Shown: piece after piece, positions 56,259 through 64,000 of the stretch
Numbering within the stretch: the first letter of the stretch is position 1
How the letters are laid out: each line of letters starts with the position of its first letter
DNA from: Cervus elaphus
Lineage: Eukaryota > Chordata > Mammalia > Artiodactyla > Cervidae
Direction of reading: 5' to 3'
NCBI RefSeq assembly: GCF_910594005.1
Contig: NC_057847.1
Span: 52,342,001 to 52,406,000 of the forward strand
DNA length: 64,000 nt
The notes under the pieces: generated by a model
Seen by the model: only the letters and a program-made list of their open reading frames with translations
The model's database searches: none
What the model was told of the DNA's origin: nothing
Translations under genes and position numbers: made by a program

Positions 56259-56755
56259 CTATAGCCAAAGCTATGGTTTTTCCAGTAGTCATGTATGGAT
56301 GTAAGAGTTGGACCATACAGAAGGCCGAGTGCCGAAAGACTGATGCTTTCAAATTGTTCTGGAAAAGACTCTAGAGTCCCTTGGACTGCAAGGAGATCAA
56401 ACCAGTCAATGCTAAAGAAATTCAACCCTAAATATTCATTGGAAGGACTGATGCTGGAGCCGAAACTCAAATACTCTTGCCACCTGATGCAAAGAACTGA
56501 CTCTCTGGAAAAGACCCCGATGCTGGGAAAGATTAAAGGCAGGAGGAGAAGGGCACGACAGAGGATGAGATGGTTGGATGGCATCACTGACTTAATGAAC
56601 CCAAGTTTGAGCAAACTTTAGGGGATAGTGAAGGACAGGGAGGCCTGGTTTGCTGCAGTCCATGGGGTTGCAAAGAGTTGGACACGATTCAGTGACTGAA
56701 CAACACATGACCTTATTTTACTTTATCTCCTTAAAGATCCTGTCTCCAAATGTCA

Positions 56756-57348
56756 TTATTTTCTTTTCAAAATTAAACAAAATATTGAGATATAATTGGC
56801 ATGTAGCATTGTGCAAGTTCCCTGGTAGCTCAGACCATAAAGAATGTGCCTGAAATATACATAATATAAAATTTAACCAATTTTTAAGTACAACTTGGGG
56901 CTTCCCGGGTGGCACTACTGGTAAAGAACCTGACTGCCAATGCAGGTAGATGTAAGAGATGCAAGTTCGATCCCTGGGTTGGGAAGATACCCTGGAGTAG
57001 GAAATGTCAACCCACTCCAGTATTCTTGCCTGGAAAATTCCATGGTCAGAGGAGCCTAGCAGGCTACAGTCTATAGGGGTTGCAAAGAGTTGGACACAAC
57101 TGAGTGACTAACACACATTGTATAAGTTAAAAGTGTAGAATGTATTGATTTAATGCATTTATATATTGCAGTATGATTCCATTATAACATAGCCAATAGC
57201 TCTATCTCTTCACTTTTCATATTTTTTCTTGTGAAGAGAACAATTAAAATCTTGTCCCTTAGCAACTTTGAAGTTTATAAAGCAGTATTGTTGACCATAA
57301 GCAATATGTTGTGCGTTAAATCGCCAGCATTTATTTATCTACTTGTTA
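56756..57348 (-). mobile_element. Old L1 3' end inside the MLT1 LTR
   Basis: The + strand holds TATTGAGATATAATTGGCATG, GTATTGATTTAATGCATTTAT, CTTAGCAACTTTGAAG and ACCATAAGCAATATGTTGTG, the antisense order of a mammalian L1 3' UTR. LTR sequence resumes on both sides, with partially matching CAAATGTCA-like and CAAATATTGTCA flanks. Confidence 0.75.
56819..57115 (+). mobile_element. Composite SINE insertion inside that L1
   Basis: The insertion carries a Bov-tA head only (56819-56852), then about 45 bp resembling other L1 3' UTR sequence, then a complete Bov-tA (about 56897-57115). CATTGTGCAAGTT (56806-56818) and CATTGTATAAGTT (57116-57128) match at 11 of 13 positions and flank the whole composite. 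Confidence 0.75.
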
Positions 57349-57729
57349 CAAATATTGTCACATTTTGTGACACTGGGGGTAGGGATTCAATGTGTAAATT
57401 GTCGGGGAGACACAATTTAGCCATAACACTGTCCTTCAAACTTTGATGGAAGTACTAGCTCAACTCTTGTTGAAAATACTAATTCAAATCTTGTTGAATT
57501 TTGTAACTGTAATAGATTCATCCTAAGTCCATTGCATAAAATAGAAGAAAGATAGATAAGTTTTTAATACCTTTTGATAACTAATCTATGTGCCTCAAAC
57601 AGGTAATCTTCATCAATCATGTAAGATTTCACTCTGTGATTGGGCTCCTGTCTGTCTTCCAGCTCAATGACCATACTGCTGAAGAGGCCTTTTCTGGCCA
57701 CAGCTAAGATGCTTACCTAATTGCTCTAT

Positions 57730-57935
57730 CACATTTCATTTCACTTATAATAATGTGCCCTTTTATTTCTTGCTTTACTTGCTTATTGTACTTCTCCATC
57801 CCTCTATTTTAAATGCCAGCTGGTGAAAGGACTTGTGTGCTTCATACCACTCACCATAGAGTCAGCTGTTCCAAGCCAGTTCTTGGCACATGGTAGGGAT
57901 TTAATGACTCTTCTCTTGAGTAAATAAATGGAGGG
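57730..57935 (+). mobile_element. L2 3' end relic
   Basis: CAGTTCTTGGCACATGGTAGG followed by GATTTAATGACTC...GAGTAAATAAATGGAG resembles the L2 3' terminus. The upstream boundary is approximate. Confidence 0.55.
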
Positions 57936-57997
57936 GAAATAGCATTAGATATCAAAAAGTGAGAGAGTAGGCAAATAAGCAAGAATTGAGCTGTCAA

Positions 57998-58206
57998 AAG
58001 GCTTCCCTGGTGACTCAGTGATAAAGAATCCGCCTGCAACACAGGCGGCACAGGAGATGTGGAGGGTCAATCCCTGAGTCAGGAAGACCTCCTGGCAAAG
58101 GAAATGGCACCCACTTCAGTATTCTTTCCGGGAAAACCCCAAGGACAGAGGAGCCTGGCAGGCTTTAGCCCATAGGGTTGCAAACAGTCAGATGCTGAGC
58201 AATGAA
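57998..58206 (+). mobile_element. Bov-tA SINE with CA-repeat tail
   Basis: A full-length, somewhat diverged copy, with a GCCTGCAACACAGGCGGC change in the head. It runs directly into a CA microsatellite. Confidence 0.86.
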
Positions 58207-58217
58207 CACACACACAA

Positions 58218-58251
<34 letters not shown>
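58207..58251. repeat. CA microsatellite
   Basis: A CA run interrupted by AAACAT, attached to the SINE tail. Confidence 0.93.
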
Positions 58252-58253
<2 letters not shown>

Positions 58254-60534
58254 CCTATTAATATCAAAGGAACAATTCAACAGTGCCAGTAATTCAATAA
58301 TTCACAATAGATTCTAATTATCAGGGTCATATCACACAATATTTGGGCAAACAATATAATTTTTTTTTCAAAAGGTCATTGAATAATCACTAAGTTGGCA
58401 AAGAGCTGATTATAATTTAAATAAGATAATAAGGAATGAGACACCATATTATTGAAAAACATTTTCACATCCATGAGAATAAAATAACAGAAGTAATATC
58501 TACTTTCCATATGTAACTGCAATTATTTATTAAAGTTTTTCTCTATTTCTTTAAAATATATATTCACCATCTAAAAAAGTTTCTTGAATTTAATGACAAC
58601 ATATAAATATTTTATCATTAGGTATACTTATTTAAATATATCCCTGCATCTATGTGTACATACAGATGCCATTATAAATATCGCTAAAGTAATATATAGT
58701 GTCCGTTCTGTGTGTTTAACAAATAGGTATATCAGAGTAAAGTTTTGGAAAGAAAACCCATGTCTTTAATTCTATATCCTTTTCATGAATCTAGCTCATT
58801 GATGCAAAATATTAAACCACTGAACAAGAAAATAGATTCTATGCAAGAAGTAGTTTCTCTGGAGGTAGGAAATTTGTAGTACTGAAGACTAGATCGTCTG
58901 AGGATAAATTCAAAATAACCACTGAAGAAATGACATGAAGATTTAATTCTTTCCCAAGGGAAATTGTAAAGAAGAGCAAATGACTTAATGCTAATCAAAA
59001 AGCTAATGAGAGTTACCTGTGGAATAAAAATTTCTAAGAACTTATTGTATGTATAATCTTTTGGCTGTTTTCGTTTATCAAAATAGCTGCTGAAATTGTA
59101 AGGGGATTTGTATGTATCTTTATATTCTGCTTAAAATATTTTTGTTGGTTGTAAAGAATTTTGCAAACCACGTGTGTGAATGTCTTTTCGAATTGCTACG
59201 TTGACCCAAACCTTTCTTTTCCTTTTAGTTTTGATAGAATAAATCTCCAACAAAAACAAAAATGAACTTAGCAACAGGTGAAGGAAAAGGTTAGTGTCAT
59301 TTCAACAATATAAATATACCTTCTTTCTATTTAAAGATCCTAGACCTTGTTTTTGCTCTTTTCTTTTTTCTAGTTTACATATTTAGGTGATAGAATTAAA
59401 GGTTATGATATTATCAAAAAGCAAATAAAATTATTTGATTAAATTTGAAATTTAAATTGCAGTAAAATGACAATGATTATTCTCTTCTTCCATACCCCTA
59501 TTTGGCACTGTTCAATTGATTTAAAAGCTTTTTCAAATTTATGTATAATATATGCCAGTAGGTGGTGGTAGTATTTTCCACAAGACAATGCTATTTTCAT
59601 CAGTAAATAGCCCCCAAAATAGAGATCATTTTCTGATCCTCAGTTATTCCCAGAGCAATACAGAGACTTCAGAGATTATCTTTCCCAAGTTATACTCCCA
59701 GATTCTGTTTAAAAACAAAGTTAGGCATTTTAATCACTGTATTACATTTTGAGGGGTGGTGGCGGAAGCCTCTAATAAATTTGGGGGCCTACGGGTTTAA
59801 TTCCATGGCATTAACCGTTACATTTTTCTTTTCTAACAGATGCCAGCCATTAAATTGAAAAGTTGAAATTGAGGATATAAAAAGTGGGGTATGTGTAGCC
59901 AGCTAGTGAGTGATTTTAACCAGATTTGCTCCTTCATCATGGCTCATTTGCATTGTGACTACTCTGAAAAAGACAGCTTTTGTGGACTCCGCTGTGTTTG
60001 TTGCTCCTACAATGTAAAACTATTCAAAGGGTCCGATTGTGTGTTCAGATATCACATACATATTGCCCTGGTTCTGGGATTTCCTGTTACTCTGAATGAT
60101 AAAGATTCTTTCCTATTTAAAGTACAATTCATCCATTGTGTCTGCGTATGTGAAAGGGCACCTTTGTCGGATATACATAAGCAGGGAAGAGACTGAGAGT
60201 TGAGGGGATGGAATAATTTGGCAGTTGTAGGGGGACAAAAGGTACTTTTTAGTAAGAGGGAGAGGAGAGGTAAACACTAGAGATCATCCCATAAAGGAAC
60301 TGACTTCAGTTTGAGAAGGGGTGGTTTGGAAAATGATCTGGAATTTATAACCTTCTGAACTGCATTTTTAAAGAGCTTTTCTGACCTTAATTTAATCCAA
60401 TTTTCGGGAATCTAAAATACCCCTTCCAGTTCTCTGTCCAATTTTATTTTTAGAAATCAGAAACTGGAAGCATGTACAGACAGTGATTCACATTGAGAAA
60501 GCCAAGATCTCTTTAAATCTGGATACAAATATAG
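58252..60534. other. AT-rich unique sequence
   Basis: 2.3 kb with no gene or young repeat recognised. The 101-codon frame at 59891-60196 is cysteine-rich in part but matches no domain I know and lacks coding context. Confidence 0.5.
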
Positions 60535-60715
60535 GAGTTGAGAACCATGTTACTCTCAAGGTCTGGCCCAGAACTGGCAGCTTTGGCATCACCTGGGAGG
60601 TCGTTAGAGACACAGAATCTCGGGCTCGGCCTTCCCCTCGATCTACTAAACCAGAATCTGAATTTCACAGGATCCTAAGGGGATCTGTATTCATGCCAGG
60701 GTTTGAGAAGGCCTG
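60535..60715 (+). mobile_element. MER5A-type DNA transposon relic
   Basis: GTTGAGAACCATGTTACTCTC, then TTTGGCATCACCTGGGAGGTC, ATCTACTAAACCAGAATCTGA and GGGTTTGAGAAGGCCTG follow the order of the nonautonomous hAT-Charlie element MER5A, including both terminal regions. Confidence 0.75.
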
Positions 60716-61538
60716 ATTTAGAAGATTCCTAGTTAATGAAGCTACTTATTCTTTTCATAGCGTGGAGAAGGAAAGCACAGAGTAGCCTTTTTATACATTT
60801 CACAGACTCAACAGAATGTGAACATCTAGAGCAGGAACTTCAGTCACTCAAGGTCTTGAGTTTCCTATCTTCACTCTATTTGTGGATTCTGTTTATAACT
60901 GTAATAAAGGCTTTTAAAAAACTGGGCAGATGGCCAAACAGAGGGAAAAAGTCAGAAGAGTGCTGCAATATTAGGGATGACTGAATCTTAAAGATCATCT
61001 AGTTCTTCAGTTCCCCTGTATAGGCATCCTTACAGATCATGCTTCCATCAGGACTTGGTGACTAAAGTGTCTTGAAAAGCTTTGCACGTAAAAACTGGTG
61101 TTGCCGTTCTTTTGAATCAAAGAACAAACAAACAAACAAGAAACCAAAAAAACCAGAGAAGGTTAAGCACCAAAATTTTGGAAATGTTCCTTAAGGGCAA
61201 CAGAATGGAAGCAAATGAAGCTGGTGAGCTCTGGTTAGTGTTCAGTTGTTCTACAAGATTTCCTGTTAAAATGAGTCTGGAAATGCTTGAAATATATTCC
61301 AAACATTTTAAAATAGTCAATTATTACTATTCAAAACCCCCATCTATTTTAAAAAAGTGAAAGTAAGCCATTATGTTATTGTATCCATTCCCACTTAGAA
61401 ACCTTTTGAGCAAAAGACATTCAATAATAACTGTATTCCAGTTTCAGTACCCTACACGACATGAGTATCTCCCCCACATTCATGCTAAATATAGATTAAC
61501 ACAGGTTTAAAGTTATGGAATTTATATAGTTCATCAAG
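60716..61538. other. Unique sequence
   Basis: No gene is seen. A CAAA-type simple repeat lies at about 61122-61138. Weak L2/MIR-like words near 60820 and 60990 are not strong enough to call. Confidence 0.45.
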
Positions 61539-61546
61539 TCATAATT

Positions 61547-61742
61547 GGCTTTCCCAGGTGGCTCAGTGGTAAAGAATCCACCTGCCAGTATAAGACGCGA
61601 GTTCAATCTCTGGGCTGGGAAGATCCCCTGGAGGAGGAGGTGGCAACCCACTTCTGTATTCTCACCTGGAAAAAAATCCTATGGACAGAGGAACCATGGG
61701 ATCTCAAAGAGTTCAACACGACTGAGCAACTGAGCATATAAT
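61547..61742 (+). mobile_element. Bov-tA SINE
   Basis: A near-complete copy with a small A-insertion in the body (CCTGGAAAAAAATCC) and a shortened middle. An 8-bp target duplication, TCATAATT, lies at 61539-61546 and 61743-61750. Confidence 0.9.
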
Positions 61743-62164
61743 TCATAATTACTCTTAAGCAAAAGCTTACCCCAAACTAGCCTAAGATATCAAAAGTGAT
61801 TTAAGCAATGCATTGGGACAACCACAGTATTATACAGTTTATTCTAGGACCCTGTATGAGATGGTCCAGGTAGAGTAGAAATGCAAATCTGTTGCCTTAA
61901 TTTGGACCAGAATATTTTCAGTGACATCCAATGATTCCAGTTTTACATTTATCCACCTTCAGTTGCAGAGAGCTACTTTTTAAAATGGATTTGAGACTTT
62001 GAGAGTGCTTCAATCGGTTATTTTGCTAAGGAAAAAAATTATTGCTAATCAAGAGTCATTAGTATTGGCTGTTTATACTATAGATCCTTCCTTATGAGTT
62101 TCTTCACCTGTCACCAGCATAGGGCTGGTGCCAACACCTGCCCAGACAATCTTTCCTGCTTCTC

Positions 62165-62452
62165 CTATAATGGGTCCCCAACATTCCAGGATCTATCACC
62201 TGATGATAGAGCTGATATAATAATAGAAATACCATGCATAATGAATGTAATGTGCTTGAATCATCCTGATTCAATATAGAGCTGATATAATAATAGAAAT
62301 ACCATACACAATGAATGTAATGCCCTTGAATCATCCTGAAACCACTACCCGTATCTTCCCCACCCCCGCCAGGCCCAAGTGAGTACATGGAAAAATTGTC
62401 TTCCACAATTTTTCTGGTCCCTGGTGCCAAACATGTTGGGGACCACTTCAGT
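62165..62452 (-). mobile_element. MER1-like hAT DNA transposon relic
   Basis: The left terminus is TGGGTCCCCAACATTCC. The right part is AAAAATTGTCTTCCACAATT and CTGGTCCCTGGTGCCAAACATGTTGGGGACC. Together they match the terminal regions of MER1-type elements. The middle carries a 70-bp tandem duplication. Confidence 0.7.
62207..62346. repeat. 70-bp tandem duplication
   Basis: TAGAGCTGATATAATAATAG starts at 62207 and again at 62277. The two 70-bp units differ at about four positions before diverging at their ends. Confidence 0.92.
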
Positions 62453-62593
62453 GAACCTTTGCAAATAGTCTGTTTTCAAAGAAACTCTTCCGTACATATC
62501 AGATTTTGAATATCGTATGAGTTTCATTTTGAGAACCTGCCAGATTCAGGAGTATATAAAAGTAATTTAAAAATTAAAAAACAAAACAAAACA

Positions 62594-62758
62594 TCAGTTC
62601 AGCTCAGTTCAGCTGCTCAGTTGTGTCTGACTATGTGACCCCATGGACTGCAGCACACCAGGCTTTCCTGTCAATCACCAACTCCCAGAACTTGTTCAAA
62701 CTCATGTCCATTGAGTCGGTGATGCCATCCCACCATCTCATCCTCTGTCGTCCCCTTA
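62594..62758 (-). mobile_element. BovB LINE, 3' end only
   Basis: It begins with the antisense CAGTTCAGCTCAGTTCAGCTG terminus and stops at TCTGTCGTCCCCTTA, giving only about 165 bp. An A-rich stretch precedes it. Confidence 0.9.
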
Positions 62759-63302
62759 TATTTAAACCAAAGGAATTGAGTTGTCAAATAGCTTGATAGT
62801 AACAGATCTAGATGGAAATCCCATGATTTATAATACTTTTTTTTTCTATATCAAGTGGGAGATTAGATGCAGAATGAATCATTTCCTGAGCATCTTTTTC
62901 AGACCACCAGTTTTTATTTAATCTGATTGTTTATATATGCCATTAAAAAGTCCTTTGATAAACTAAATGTGGGAAAAAATATATTATCTACATGAAGTAT
63001 CTGTTCATTTAATTTATTGAGATATGCTATAGCCCTACACTGAGTTCTCTATGCTGATGTGGACAGTAAACCTCCATTTACAATAATGTGGAAAATTAAA
63101 CATGACAATGTACCCTTAGAACTAGGACAGGAAGAAGAGTATATTAGGTCCCAAGAAAACACCTGATGTTTAGTTCAGCAAAATTACTAGTAGTATGCTT
63201 GTCCAGAAGCACTGCTTATCAATCTAATAGTTTACCTTCATATTTCCCATCTTATATTCATGTTGGTGTTCAAGAAGACTTTCTTTAAGTGTAAATATAC
63301 AG

Positions 63303-63481
63303 TTGTTGTTTGTTGTTCAGTCACTCAGTTGTGTCTGACTCTTTGCAACCCCATGGACATCAGCATGCCAGGCTTCCCTGTCCTTCACTGTCTCCCGGAT
63401 CTTGCTCAGACTCATGTCTATTGAGTCACTGATGCCATCCAACCATCTTATCCTCTATCATTGCCTTCTCCTCCTGCACTC
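63303..63481 (-). mobile_element. BovB LINE, 3' end only
   Basis: An antisense 3' terminus of about 170 bp. An 8-bp target duplication, ATATACAG, lies at 63295-63302 and 63482-63489. Confidence 0.9.
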
Positions 63482-63489
63482 ATATACAG

Positions 63490-64000
63490 GGAGATGATTA
63501 AACTTCATCAGCTAACTGTTCTCACAATTCTCTAACCACAAGGTAAGGAGACCTTATGATGATAGAGTCCCAGATAATGCTACAGATGGGGGCCAGAGTT
63601 GGCAGGAAACGAAAGAAAGTGGCCGCTAAGTCAAACTTGACTTTTTAGGAGAGCCTGGGCCCAGGGCTGTAAGCCTAAGTTCTATTTGGAAGCTTTCTTT
63701 GAAAACCCTCCTTACGTGTTTGTGATGCTCATTTTAAACTTCTGACTTGATAAAAAATAGTATCCTTCCTCTGTTCTTCAATCTTATATTGAGAGATAGT
63801 TTGCACCTCAGGCAGTCTCAGGAGTGTCCTCTCTAGGCAGAGAGGGTGGGGTCTGTCCCTGAACATCTGGAGCAGGAATTAGCATCTGCAAAAGATGTGG
63901 AGGAAGCCTGGGGGTGGAATCACAAGATGGTGAGTAAGGTAGGCAGGCATGGAAAGTCACTATACAGGAAACAAAAAGTCATAGAATTGGGTGTTTGTGC
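63490..64000. other. Unique sequence to the window end
   Basis: It becomes slightly GC-richer. No gene or repeat is recognised. Confidence 0.45.

Larger units (their letters stand above)
54789..56703 (+). mobile_element. BovB LINE inside the MLT1 LTR, itself interrupted
   Basis: The 5'-truncated element runs from reverse-transcriptase coding sequence (54789-55622), is interrupted by an LTR-like segment and a Bov-tA, and resumes at about 56259 to its 3' end at 56703. CACATGATCT (54779-54788) and CACATGACCT (56704-56713) form a 10-bp target duplication with one mismatch in LTR sequence. The copy is diverged. Confidence 0.88.
54093..57428 (-). mobile_element. MLT1-type LTR broken into five pieces
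   Basis: Five separated pieces read in order as one antisense MLT1-like LTR of about 400 bp. They are 54093-54123 (start of the terminus), 54345-54523 (AAGTACCACAGATCAG, GAGATCAAGGTGTTGACAGG, CATGGTCTTCCCTCTCTGTG), 54721-54788 (GACACCAGTCATATTGGATT), 56714-56755 (TTAAAGATCCTGTCTCCAAA) and 57361-57428 (GGGGAGACACAATTTAGCC, ending CCATAACA). The intervening DNA is later insertions. MLT1 elements are old mammalian ERVL-related LTRs. Confidence 0.8.

Noticed and set aside
59891..60196. 101-codon cysteine-containing frame
   Set aside because: Cysteine spacing fits no zinc-finger or secreted-peptide pattern that I know, and it ends in simple TGTG-type sequence.

Overview
The window looks like intergenic or deep intronic DNA from a ruminant, most likely a bovid. 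The evidence is the dense load of ruminant-lineage retroelements: about 25 tRNA-derived Bov-tA/Bov-A SINE copies, nine BovB (RTE-type) LINE loci and a young L1 of the cattle/sheep type, over a background of old mammalian repeats (MIR, L2, MER5A, MER1-like, MLT1-like, mariner). I find no host protein-coding exon, no host RNA gene, no CRISPR array and no prokaryotic feature. Almost every long open frame is either a piece of L1 or BovB reverse transcriptase/endonuclease or a shadow across a SINE.

Layout. 1-8.2 kb: AT-rich unique sequence with one BovB 3' end and one Bov-tA, both with clean target-site duplications (TSDs). 8.2-11.7 kb: a 1.2-kb BovB with a degraded reverse transcriptase, a mariner end, and an old L1 3' end split by three ruminant insertions. 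11.7-20.3 kb: mostly unique, with L1, MIR and L2 relics, a BovB internal fragment and two Bov-tA. 20.3-23.4 kb: five same-strand SINE units in 1.1 kb, then old L1 ORF2/3' pieces. 23.56-26.84 kb: a rearranged BovB in four alternately oriented blocks. 29.1-32.05 kb: a 5'-truncated L1 whose ORF2 is open except for one stop. 33-47 kb: repeat-poor, with a diverged internal duplication near 42.6-42.9 kb. 47.4-48.6 kb: BovB inside an L1 3' UTR. 54.1-57.4 kb: one roughly 400-bp MLT1-type LTR opened to 3.3 kb by nested insertions. 57.4-64 kb: L2, MER5A, MER1-like and SINE/BovB copies.

Nothing here works as a gene set. The content is a record of insertion events: TSDs and nesting give their order (MIR/L2/MLT1 and old L1 first, then BovB, then Bov-tA). 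I did not find an undescribed functional system. The most informative items are the mosaic BovB with near-identical inverted arms, the matryoshka LTR, two very small retroposition scars (a 37-nt SINE tail and a poly(A)-only insertion), an 18-bp perfect hairpin and the diverged 180-bp-spaced repeat. Family names are by recognition of consensus-like segments, not by database search.
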